Assembly (NCBI GenBank): GCA_002340305.1
Contig: DDLU01000165.1
Location: 1 to 10,097, forward strand
Length of the DNA: 10,097 bases
Direction of reading: 5' to 3'
Source: Desulfovibrio sp. UBA2564
GTDB taxonomy: Bacteria; Desulfobacterota; Desulfovibrionia; Desulfovibrionales; Desulfovibrionaceae
Shown one piece after another: positions 1 through 6,153 of this stretch. Both the position numbers and the translations under genes were made by a program. The notes under the pieces are model-generated. The model made no database searches. It was not told where the DNA came from and saw only the letters and a list, made by a program, of their open reading frames with translations. Numbering within the stretch: the stretch's first letter is position 1; the number at the start of each line of letters is the position of its first letter.

Positions 1-44
1 TTCCAAAAAGTTTCTTTGGCCCCCGGAGGGTCGCCGAAGGCATA
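1..44 (-). other. Sequence downstream of mutM with small stem-loops
   Basis: This short stretch follows the mutM stop codon. On the minus strand it holds three small potential hairpins: GCC-TTC-GGC (33-41), a CCC/GGG pairing (21-30), and CCAAA/TTTGG (3-7 with 15-19, 7-nt loop). There is only a five-T run, so it is at best a weak terminator. It may be part of a short intergenic repeat cut off by the window edge; copies elsewhere in the genome would be needed to say. No gene is seen here. Confidence 0.3.
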
Positions 45-869
45 CTAATCCTTCATTTTCTGGCAATCAGAACAAAAAGTGGAACTGCGCCCTGCGACGG
101 TCGCGCCTTCAAAAACTTTGCCGCAATCCGGGCACTTCTCACCCTTTTTGCCGTAAGCCTTGAAGCTGTTCTGGAATCCCCCGGCATCGCCACCTGCATC
201 CACGTAATCGCGGATGGAACTGCCATTCTCCTGAATAGCCAGCTTAAGTACAGCCTGCAATTCAAAGAAAAGCTTTACCAGAGATTCCTTGGAAAGATCA
301 GAAGCTTTAGCCTTGGGATGGATTCCGGCACGGAACAGGGATTCATCAGCGTAGATGTTTCCACAACCCGCAACAACAGACTGATTGAGCAGCAGACCTT
401 TGATCTGAGCCTTGCGACCTACAATGCGCCCGGCAAGTTCTTCGGCTGTTACTTCCAGCGGTTCAGGTCCGAGATTCTTGTAGAAATCCCACTCCTGCAA
501 CTCATCGTTGTTCAGGGCACGCACTTCACCGAACTTGCGGGTGTCGTGAAATTCTATGGAACTGCCGTCGGTCAGGCCGAAAACTATACGGGTATGCGTT
601 TCCGGGGTTGTGGGGCCTTCGTGGGCCAGCACACGACCGGTCATTTTAAGATGGAAAGTGATATGCAAATCTTCGCCTAGATCCATGATCAGCAGCTTGG
701 CGCGGCGATGAACACGGGTAATCTTCTCCCCGGCTACGCGGGAGGAAAACAGATACCACGGCATTTTTACAGAACTGTGGTTGAGAATTTTAACAGATTC
801 AATTGTCTTGCCTTCAAGAGATTCGGCAAGACCACGGGATATTACTTCTACTTCCGGCAATTCTGGCAT
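45..869 (-). CDS. mutM: Formamidopyrimidine-DNA glycosylase (Fpg/MutM)
   Basis: This is a bifunctional DNA glycosylase/AP lyase of base excision repair. It removes 8-oxoguanine and formamidopyrimidines and then cuts the abasic site. The 274-residue product has the usual family length and starts with MPELPEVE, so after Met removal the catalytic Pro and Glu are in place. Lys58 in the RRAKLL segment is the conserved N-terminal-domain lysine. The H2TH region reads LLLNQSVVAGCGNIYADES (about 159-177), with conserved Asn171. The C-terminal zinc finger is complete: Cys246/Cys249 (CPDC) and Cys266/Cys269 (CSDC), with Arg261 at its tip. A ribosome site, AGGAAG, lies 6-7 bases before the ATG. It is the last gene of the leftward unit, 20 bases after the lipoprotein gene. 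All key residues are present, so it should be active. Confidence 0.97.
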   Translation of the reverse strand: MPELPEVEVISRGLAESLEGKTIESVKILNHSSVKMPWYLFSSRVAGEKITRVHRRAKLLIMDLGEDLHITFHLKMTGRVLAHEGPTTPETHTRIVFGLTDGSSIEFHDTRKFGEVRALNNDELQEWDFYKNLGPEPLEVTAEELAGRIVGRKAQIKGLLLNQSVVAGCGNIYADESLFRAGIHPKAKASDLSKESLVKLFFELQAVLKLAIQENGSSIRDYVDAGGDAGGFQNSFKAYGKKGEKCPDCGKVFEGATVAGRSSTFCSDCQKMKD

Positions 870-889
870 TTTACACTTCCTAAAAATTC

Positions 890-2068
890 TTATTTATCTT
901 TTTTCACGCGGGGCAACTTGCCCATATCAAGGTCGAAAAGCTCACCACGGCGCTCAATTTTGAATACCAGCGGCTTATCTTCCTTGTGGGCTTTTGAACC
1001 GCCCATGTGCATGGCAGACAGGCTGGTTACGGGAAACCCCTGCACTTCGGTGATAATATCACCGGGGCGCAACCCTTTCTTGTAACCCTTGCGATCGCGC
1101 TTTACAGCGGTAATCACGGCCCGACCCTGACGCATTTCAATTATCATCCCCATGCGGCTTTCATAAGACGGCGGACAATAAAAGAATGAATCCGCGGCTG
1201 TGGGGTAAAATTCACCTCCCCGCCAGGGCATGATGGTCATAATCCCGGCCTGCGGGTCAAGTACTTTCAGCCTGCGGAAAATTCCCCAGCCGTGCTCAAC
1301 ATGTCCGCCACCTGCAAGTATCACCACCGGATGCCCGGAACTCTTACGCAGCTTAACAGCCTTTTCAGCCATACCTGTATCCCAGAGAGACTGGACGAGA
1401 AAAAACCGTTCAATCTGTTTGGGATCGGCGGCATCACGGCCCTGATGCATGGCTAGGACTTCTTTCAGCCCTTCTTCCTGCTCTGCTGCGGGGGGAATGA
1501 CCTCTTTGGGCAACATGGCCCTATTTTCCGGGGAAAGTCCTTCAAGTCCTTTCGTGCGCACTTCCTTGACCAACCAGAAAGGAAAATTCAATCCGGCAAC
1601 GGTCAGCCTGCGTTTTTCCGCCAACTCAAAAATAGGCTCAAACATTTTGAAATCAAAACGCCAGTCATTCTCCCAATCCAATTCCTTGGACAATTCTGAA
1701 ACAGGAATCTGACCAAGGTTGAAGCGGTTAAGGATATCCTGTTTCTGCGCAGTGACCATTTCAAGGCCGATGGCTATCTTGCGGTGTCCGTCACTCAACC
1801 CTTTAATAATTTCAAACTGGGCTTTGTGGTCGCAAATGCTGGTGTGCCCTTCACCGATGAGCACATAATCAGCCTTTGCTGCCTCACTCATGAGCTTATC
1901 ATAAGATAATGAATCACCCACGGGATCGAGATAGTCCTCGGAACAGGGCAGGAATGAAACCGCCATTTCAGGAGGAATATTCTTTTTCACACATCCGCCG
2001 AGCACAAAAAAAAGTGCGCAAAGGACCAGAGCGGTCCTTGCGCACTTATTGATGGTATTGAGAGCCAT
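890..2068 (-). CDS. ChaN-like lipoprotein with C-terminal PDZ domain
   Basis: The 392-residue product begins with a lipoprotein signal peptide: basic residues, a hydrophobic stretch (about 13-24) and a lipobox LGGC with Cys26 as the lipidation site. The following residue is Val, so export to the outer membrane is plausible. Residues about 55-285 resemble the ChaN/DUF399 family (TIKI/EreA-like fold). Visible family motifs are YVLIGEGHTSICDH (69-81), AIGLEM (99-104), FFLVQSLWD (222-230) and VVILAGGGHVEHG (248-260), each carrying His/Glu residues. Residues about 305-380 look like a PDZ domain, with KKGLRPGDIITEVQG at 330-344. Campylobacter ChaN is an iron-regulated haem-binding lipoprotein, but other relatives are hydrolases, so the role here is open: haem handling or periplasmic hydrolysis. 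The ATG lies 6 bases after the upstream stop codon, with only a weak ribosome site, which suggests translational coupling. Confidence 0.88.
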   Translation of the reverse strand: MALNTINKCARTALVLCALFFVLGGCVKKNIPPEMAVSFLPCSEDYLDPVGDSLSYDKLMSEAAKADYVLIGEGHTSICDHKAQFEIIKGLSDGHRKIAIGLEMVTAQKQDILNRFNLGQIPVSELSKELDWENDWRFDFKMFEPIFELAEKRRLTVAGLNFPFWLVKEVRTKGLEGLSPENRAMLPKEVIPPAAEQEEGLKEVLAMHQGRDAADPKQIERFFLVQSLWDTGMAEKAVKLRKSSGHPVVILAGGGHVEHGWGIFRRLKVLDPQAGIMTIMPWRGGEFYPTAADSFFYCPPSYESRMGMIIEMRQGRAVITAVKRDRKGYKKGLRPGDIITEVQGFPVTSLSAMHMGGSKAHKEDKPLVFKIERRGELFDLDMGKLPRVKKDK

Positions 2069-2074
2069 ACCGGG

Positions 2075-3340
2075 CTAATCCCAGTTACGCTTATCTTCAA
2101 TGGGTCTGATCTGCGGGGGCAGGGATCCGGGAGTCAGAACCTTGAGCATGGGGCGAAGCTTGATCTTCTCACGGAACATGTGCAGCAGCTCATCTTCACG
2201 TTTGAAGTTGGAGACCTCGATGTTCAGGGTCATCTCATCAATACCGCCGGGATTGGTGACTTCGATCTGCCAACGTTTAACTTCTTCGAAGTGTGCCATA
2301 ACCTGCTCAACCTGATGGGGGTATACGAACATACCCTTGATGCGTGCGGTGGTATCAACACGGCCTACGATGTTACCGAGGCGCGGTGTGGAACGTCCGC
2401 AAGGACAAGGTGTGCGGTCAATGTAGCTCAGATCACCTGTAGCGAGTCTGATCAGCGGGTAGGTTTTATTGAAAGCGGTAATGACAATTTCGCCGACTTC
2501 GCCGTCCTTAAGCGGAATACCGGTATCAGGGTGGCAGATTTCAACAAAAGCACGGTTGGTGATGTGCAGGCCATTCTTGTGGTAGCACTCGTAACCGATA
2601 CAACCGACGTCTGCGGTACCGTATCCCTGACGCATGATCAGGTCGAATTTCTTCTCCAGATCATTACGCATTTTTTCGGAGAATTTTTCACCGGTAACAA
2701 ATGCTACTTCAAGGTACAGGTCCTTACGCAGGTTCAGGCCTGCTTCTTCAGCTTTCTGCGCGAGGTGCATGAGATAGCTGGGGGTGCCGACGTAACCGGT
2801 AACACGAAGCTTCTGCATGATCTCGAGCTGGCTGTTGGTGGAACCGGGACCAGCGGGAACAACCGCGCAATTAAGGTTACGCAGGGGTTCTTCGAACATG
2901 AGTCCGGCAGGAGCCAGATGGTAGTTGAAGGTAACCTGAGCTACGTCACCGGAACGGAAACCGGCAGCGTAGAAGCCCTCAGTCCATCCCCAGTAATCTT
3001 CAGAACGGTCTTCGGGATCGAAGATCGGACCGGGAGACAAAAAGATGCGGCGAAGTTCGCCGAGGTCTTTGGTAAGCAGTCCGCCGAGACGGGGTCCCAT
3101 GGACTGGAGAAAAATAAGTTCTTTCTTTTTTAAGATAGGTATATGTTTAAGATCGGAAAGCTCTTTGAACTTATCAACCTGAAACTGTGCTCTGTCGAAA
3201 CGTTTTTTGACGTCTTCAGAATAACGGTAGGCATAAGTCAGAAGTTCCTTGAGCTGCAGTGCGCAATATTGGCGTCTTTCACCTTCATCAAGAACTTCGC
3301 GACGGCTATAGATGCCTTCGGTACGGTCTTTACGAGTCAT
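2075..3340 (-). CDS. PaaK-like AMP-forming acyl-CoA ligase family protein
   Basis: This 421-residue protein resembles phenylacetate-CoA ligase (PaaK), a branch of the ANL adenylate-forming enzymes that activate a carboxylic acid with ATP and pass it to CoA. Visible family motifs are RQGYGTADVG (237-246, the A5-type motif), RLATGDLSYID (298-308, A7), CPCG (312-315, the cysteine pair seen in PaaK proteins), GRVDTTARIKGMFVYP (326-341, A8) and a PGSLP...KRNWD tail with Lys417 as the candidate C-terminal lysine. Length is close to PaaK (about 430). The oddity is the phosphate-binding loop: where PaaK has SSGTTGKP, this protein reads LSPGPIFDPE (101-110). The substrate cannot be read from the sequence, and the enzyme may have altered chemistry. 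GGAGG lies 10 bases before the ATG. It is the first gene of the leftward unit with the lipoprotein and mutM genes. Confidence 0.85.
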   Translation of the reverse strand: MTRKDRTEGIYSRREVLDEGERRQYCALQLKELLTYAYRYSEDVKKRFDRAQFQVDKFKELSDLKHIPILKKKELIFLQSMGPRLGGLLTKDLGELRRIFLSPGPIFDPEDRSEDYWGWTEGFYAAGFRSGDVAQVTFNYHLAPAGLMFEEPLRNLNCAVVPAGPGSTNSQLEIMQKLRVTGYVGTPSYLMHLAQKAEEAGLNLRKDLYLEVAFVTGEKFSEKMRNDLEKKFDLIMRQGYGTADVGCIGYECYHKNGLHITNRAFVEICHPDTGIPLKDGEVGEIVITAFNKTYPLIRLATGDLSYIDRTPCPCGRSTPRLGNIVGRVDTTARIKGMFVYPHQVEQVMAHFEEVKRWQIEVTNPGGIDEMTLNIEVSNFKREDELLHMFREKIKLRPMLKVLTPGSLPPQIRPIEDKRNWD

Positions 3341-3372
3341 TTATATGTTTCCTCCATAATTTATTGCCGAAA

Positions 3373-3386
3373 GAGTGTCGGCACTC
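3373..3386 (-). promoter_or_regulatory. Inverted repeat in the PaaK-like gene leader
   Basis: GAGTG (3373-3377) and CACTC (3382-3386) form an inverted repeat around TCGG. It lies between the predicted transcription start (about 3394) and the ribosome site. It could be an operator or a small leader hairpin that influences the three-gene unit. No known regulator motif is recognised. Confidence 0.4.
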
Positions 3387-3400
3387 CACTCAGCTTAGAC

Positions 3401-3429
3401 AACATATGTAAAATAAATTTTTTTGTCAA
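3401..3429 (-). promoter_or_regulatory. Sigma-70-type promoter of the paaK-like/lipoprotein/mutM unit
   Basis: On the minus strand a perfect -35 TTGACA (3424-3429) is separated by 17 bases from a -10-like TATGTT (3401-3406). It points into the PaaK-like gene 60 bases downstream and predicts a start near 3394. No other promoter is evident ahead of the lipoprotein or mutM genes, which supports a single transcript. Confidence 0.75.
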
Positions 3430-3552
3430 CTTTTTTAGGCTTTAGACAAATATTTCAAACACTTAATCATAAAAAGGAAAAACCAGAGGTATATTGGCGA
3501 AGACAAATTCTAACATCCAAAAAAGAAATTTTAACCTTTTTTATTTTTTTTG

Positions 3553-3581
3553 TTGACAGGGAACCCCTGTCTGGATAAAAG
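3553..3581 (+). promoter_or_regulatory. Promoter of the first tRNA-Lys gene
   Basis: TTGACA (3553-3558), a 17-base spacer and TAAAAG (3576-3581) lie 20 bases ahead of the tRNA 5' end. A perfect 7-bp inverted repeat, GACAGGG-AAC-CCCTGTC (3555-3571), starts inside the -35 box and fills most of the spacer. It could be a binding site for a regulator, or chance. Confidence 0.75.
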
Positions 3582-3601
3582 CTTCTTCGTTCGCACGGAG
3601 A

Positions 3602-3677
3602 GGGTCGTTAACTCAGTTGGTAGAGTATCTGCCTTTTAAGCAGAGAGTCGCTGGTTCGAGCCCAGCACGACCCACCA
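3602..3677 (+). tRNA. tRNA-Lys (anticodon TTT), copy 1
   Basis: The 76-nt gene folds into a full cloverleaf: acceptor GGGTCGT/ACGACCC, D loop AGTTGGTA, anticodon stem TCTGC/GCAGA with loop CTTTTAA (anticodon TTT at 3635-3637), five-base variable loop GAGTC, and T arm GCTGG/CCAGC with loop TTCGAGC. The CCA end is encoded. The anticodon reads AAA/AAG lysine codons. It is identical over 76 nt to the copy at 3801-3876. A 5-bp hairpin, TCCGC-AAAA-GCGGA (3689-3702), follows without a T run, so transcription may continue into the second copy. Confidence 0.98.
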
Positions 3678-3688
3678 TCCGAACAATC

Positions 3689-3702
3689 TCCGCAAAAGCG
3701 GA
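3689..3702 (+). other. Small hairpin after the first tRNA
   Basis: TCCGC and GCGGA pair around an AAAA loop, 11 bases after the CCA end. No U-tract follows, so it is more likely a processing or weak pausing structure than a true terminator. Confidence 0.4.
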
Positions 3703-3747
3703 AATGATCTTTCAAAACGGCGGTCATCAAAAACTTCAAGAAAAATA

Positions 3748-3776
3748 TTGACATGCTTCAGGCTCTTCGATAATCT
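3748..3776 (+). promoter_or_regulatory. Promoter of the second tRNA-Lys gene
   Basis: A perfect TTGACA (3748-3753), a 17-base spacer and TAATCT (3771-3776) lie 24 bases ahead of the second tRNA. Its spacer has no relation to that of the first tRNA promoter. The second copy therefore has its own start site, although readthrough from the first is possible. Confidence 0.75.
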
Positions 3777-3800
3777 TGATAGACGCGCTTTAAAATATAC

Positions 3801-3876
3801 GGGTCGTTAACTCAGTTGGTAGAGTATCTGCCTTTTAAGCAGAGAGTCGCTGGTTCGAGCCCAGCACGACCCACCA
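3801..3876 (+). tRNA. tRNA-Lys (anticodon TTT), copy 2
   Basis: This is an exact 76-nt duplicate of the gene at 3602-3677, including encoded CCA; the anticodon TTT is at 3834-3836. Identity stops at the edges of the mature tRNA, so the flanks have diverged or were never shared. A strong terminator begins 13 bases after the CCA end. Confidence 0.98.
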
Positions 3877-3889
3877 TTTTAAAAGATTA

Positions 3890-3924
3890 GGGCATTTTAT
3901 CGTGAGATAAAATGCCCTTTTTTT
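3890..3924 (+). terminator. Rho-independent terminator of the tRNA-Lys pair
   Basis: GGGCATTTTATC (3890-3901) pairs perfectly over 12 bp with GATAAAATGCCC (3906-3917) around a GTGA loop, followed by seven T's. It ends the rightward tRNA transcript. Confidence 0.93.
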
Positions 3925-3943
3925 ATGCCGTTAAATCACACCC

Positions 3944-3981
3944 AAAAAAATAAGGCGCATCCAGAATCCCGGATGCGCCTT
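3944..3981 (-). terminator. Rho-independent terminator of the CZB chemoreceptor gene
   Basis: On the minus strand AAGGCGCATCC and GGATGCGCCTT form an 11-bp perfect stem (arms 3971-3981 and 3952-3962) with an 8-nt loop. A T-run (ATTTTTTT, 3951-3944) follows. It lies 24 bases past the chemoreceptor stop codon and faces the tRNA terminator. Confidence 0.92.
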
Positions 3982-4005
3982 TCACATTTTACTTAACCAA
4001 TCAAC

Positions 4006-5955
4006 CTAAAACCTATCAAACCCATCATCCTCAAGACCTGACCCACCGGCGGGCAACATGGGCACGCCACCCCCGCTACTCAACTTAAAGAAGGCCATTG
4101 CCTGTTGCAGAAGCTGGCCTTGACGGGAAAGCTCTTCGGAAGTGGAGGCCATTTCCTCAGATGCTGATGCGTTCTGCTGGATAACAGTATCGAGCTGCTG
4201 GATAGCCTGATTAATCTGGCTGACCCCGGTGTTCTGCTCACTGCTGGCGGCTGCAATTTCCTGTACCAATTCAGCAGTCTTACTGATACTGGGCACCAGC
4301 TCCTGGAGCATGTCCCCTGCTCTTTCTGCAATAACTACAGAAGAAGAGGAAAGCTCGCTGATTTCTGCTGCTGCAATACCACTGCGCTCCGCAAGCTTGC
4401 GAACCTCAGCAGCTACAACAGCGAAGCCCTTACCGTGCTCCCCTGCCCTTGCAGCCTCGATAGCTGCGTTAAGGGCCAGCAGGTTGGTCTGACGGGCGAT
4501 CTCTTCAATAATCATAATCTTCTCAGCAATACTCTTCATGGCCTGCACAGCTTCACCAACAGCATCGGCACTCTGAGAAGCCTGCGCCTGGGACTTTTCT
4601 GCCACACCTTCGGTCTGAACGGCATTTTCAGCATTTTGCTTGATATTTGCAGCCATTTCTTCCATGGAAGAAGAAACTTCCTCAATGGATGCAGCCTGCT
4701 CAGTAGCTCCCTGTGACAGACTTTCAGCAGAAGCGGAAAGCTCTTCACTACCGCTGGCGACACTGTCAGAGGCCGTGTTAACATCACCTACAACGCTGCG
4801 CAGCCTGTGAACCATATTGCGCATACCGTCGGCAAGACGACCAAGTTCATCCTTGCGATCTAGATCAACCTCGGCGGAAAGGTCACCATCACTAACTTCG
4901 GAAACGAAGACCAGTCCTTTATTAAGGGGACCGAGAATTCCTCTGGCAATAATCCAGGCCATCAGCACACCGATAATAAAAGCAACCACGCTGACAATGA
5001 CAATGACCTGTCTGGTAGCTGATGCAGCATCAAGCATTTCCTGATCAGTCATAATGTTGTCTGCAACAACACCCCGAATCTCGGTAAGAATGCCCTGAAC
5101 AGAAGTAAGTGCAGGGACGGTCACTGTGGCATAAATATTTGTGGCCTCAGCAAGATGCTCAAGCTTACGGCCATGCCAATCAAGCAAAGTATCTATTCTG
5201 GCAAGAGTCTCTTCTGCATACTTTTCAACATTGCTGGAAAAATACTGCTGAGCCCCGGCCCTATCACCACGTGCGAGATAGGAATTCAGGACTTTTACTG
5301 TTTCGTGCAGCTTAGTATGAGGTTCGAAAATTTTCTCAACCAGAGTACCAAACTCAGGATCTTTTTTAGACTTCTCTCTTACGCCGGCGGAGTAAAGCCA
5401 TTTACCCAACCCGCAACGCCTGGGATCAGCCTGAACTGTAATTTTCTGAGACTGCGGATTCATGAGCTGCTTAAGCACTGTGATCATCCATGAAAGGTGG
5501 TCCAGCTTTTTCTCCCGCAGAAAACCACCCAGTGCGGGGTCAACTGCTTCATATTTTTCTTCAATTTCGATTGCCGACTTATGCAACTTATTGTGATGCT
5601 CTTCAATATTAGCCAGCAGAGGCTTAATAGCAGGAACCAATTCCTCAGCTTTTTTACGCTCCTCGCTGTAATACCACTTACCGAAACCACATTTGTGAGG
5701 ATCGGTCTGAACGTCAATAGAGTTCACATTCTTATCAGTAAGCAGCTTATTCACTTCATTTGCCCAGTTCAGATGATCCACAATCTTCTGGACAAAATCT
5801 CCCCGAAGTTTGTTACCGGCGATGACTTCTTCAGCATCACCTACAATGGCTCCAATTCCAGAAATGGACCAGCCTCCAAGCAGGACCAGTAACAACAAAA
5901 CAGACCCGAAGCCCACAGCAAATTTATAGGCCAATCTCAAATCTTTCCAGCTCAT
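4006..5955 (-). CDS. Methyl-accepting chemotaxis protein with two periplasmic CZB domains
   Basis: This is an inner-membrane chemoreceptor signalling through CheW/CheA. The ATG at 5955 (649 residues) is chosen over the in-frame GTG two codons upstream: AGGAG is 7 bases from the ATG but only 1 from the GTG. Order of parts: TM1 (about 13-30), periplasmic sensor, TM2 (about 317-337), HAMP (about 338-390), methyl-accepting coiled coil with the hairpin tip RQTNLLALNAAIEAARAGEH (488-507). The sensor holds two CZB-type (chemoreceptor zinc-binding) modules. Copy 1 has His61, Trp64, Cys89 (CGFGKW), His121, His125; copy 2 has His153, Trp156, Cys181 (CGLGKW), His213, His217. Known CZB domains use one Cys and three His to bind zinc and respond to zinc or oxidants. 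Each arm of the signalling bundle is about seven residues shorter than in E. coli Tsr/Tar, which suggests the 34H class. No C-terminal CheR/CheB-tethering pentapeptide is present. Confidence 0.95.
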   Translation of the reverse strand: MSWKDLRLAYKFAVGFGSVLLLLVLLGGWSISGIGAIVGDAEEVIAGNKLRGDFVQKIVDHLNWANEVNKLLTDKNVNSIDVQTDPHKCGFGKWYYSEERKKAEELVPAIKPLLANIEEHHNKLHKSAIEIEEKYEAVDPALGGFLREKKLDHLSWMITVLKQLMNPQSQKITVQADPRRCGLGKWLYSAGVREKSKKDPEFGTLVEKIFEPHTKLHETVKVLNSYLARGDRAGAQQYFSSNVEKYAEETLARIDTLLDWHGRKLEHLAEATNIYATVTVPALTSVQGILTEIRGVVADNIMTDQEMLDAASATRQVIVIVSVVAFIIGVLMAWIIARGILGPLNKGLVFVSEVSDGDLSAEVDLDRKDELGRLADGMRNMVHRLRSVVGDVNTASDSVASGSEELSASAESLSQGATEQAASIEEVSSSMEEMAANIKQNAENAVQTEGVAEKSQAQASQSADAVGEAVQAMKSIAEKIMIIEEIARQTNLLALNAAIEAARAGEHGKGFAVVAAEVRKLAERSGIAAAEISELSSSSVVIAERAGDMLQELVPSISKTAELVQEIAAASSEQNTGVSQINQAIQQLDTVIQQNASASEEMASTSEELSRQGQLLQQAMAFFKLSSGGGVPMLPAGGSGLEDDGFDRF

Positions 5956-5980
5956 AACCACACTCCTGTAAATTCATCTA

Positions 5981-6006
5981 GTGCCCACTTATAGATAAAT
6001 GGGCAC
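5981..6006. promoter_or_regulatory. 26-bp near-palindrome in the divergent intergenic region
   Basis: GTGCCCA (5981-5987) and TGGGCAC (6000-6006) are perfect inverted arms. Inside them TTAT and ATAA also pair, so 11 of 13 positions match. It ends 25 bases upstream of the chemoreceptor ATG and about 100 bases before the gntR promoter. No T-run follows on either strand, so an operator or 5' leader structure for the chemoreceptor is more likely than a terminator. I could not identify a convincing -35/-10 pair for the chemoreceptor nearby. Confidence 0.5.
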
Positions 6007-6103
6007 TCACCACCTTAACTTTCGTAAAATAACACATATAACCTTATAAGAAAACAGTAAATATAGATCTGCTACCATTTCTAACCCGGAAAAGAGCCTA
6101 TAC

Positions 6104-6131
6104 TTGACTATTTTTTACTCTCAGTTATACT
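6104..6131 (+). promoter_or_regulatory. Promoter of the GntR-family regulator gene
   Basis: TTGACT (6104-6109), a 16-base spacer and TATACT (6126-6131) match sigma-70-type boxes well. The predicted start, near 6138, falls in the middle of the adjoining operator, and the leader would be short if translation starts at 6154. Confidence 0.8.
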
Positions 6132-6144
6132 GGTAGGACCAGTA
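6128..6144 (+). promoter_or_regulatory. FadR/PdhR-type operator overlapping the gntR promoter
   Basis: TACTGGTAGGACCAGTA is a perfect inverted repeat with 7-bp arms and a 3-bp centre. Its core TGGT-N3-ACCA matches the known operator pattern of the FadR subfamily of GntR regulators (for example PdhR and LldR). It overlaps the -10 box and spans the predicted start, so the protein encoded directly downstream probably represses itself by blocking RNA polymerase. Confidence 0.8.
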
Positions 6145-6153
6145 GACAGTAAG

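Noticed and set aside
318..1085. Several plus-strand open frames opposite mutM and the lipoprotein gene
   Set aside because: They are mirror frames of convincing coding sequence, without ribosome sites or recognisable protein motifs.
2180..3133. A 317-codon open frame on the plus strand opposite the PaaK-like gene
   Set aside because: It is fully antisense to a gene with recognisable family motifs, a ribosome site and a promoter; its translation shows no family features.
3602..3876. Repeated unit that might suggest a CRISPR array or attachment-site duplication
   Set aside because: The repeat is exactly a tRNA-Lys gene, only two copies exist, and no integrase or phage gene is nearby.
5956..5961. 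GTG start two codons upstream for the CZB chemoreceptor
   Set aside because: The AGGAG ribosome site is only one base from the GTG but 7 bases from the ATG at 5955.
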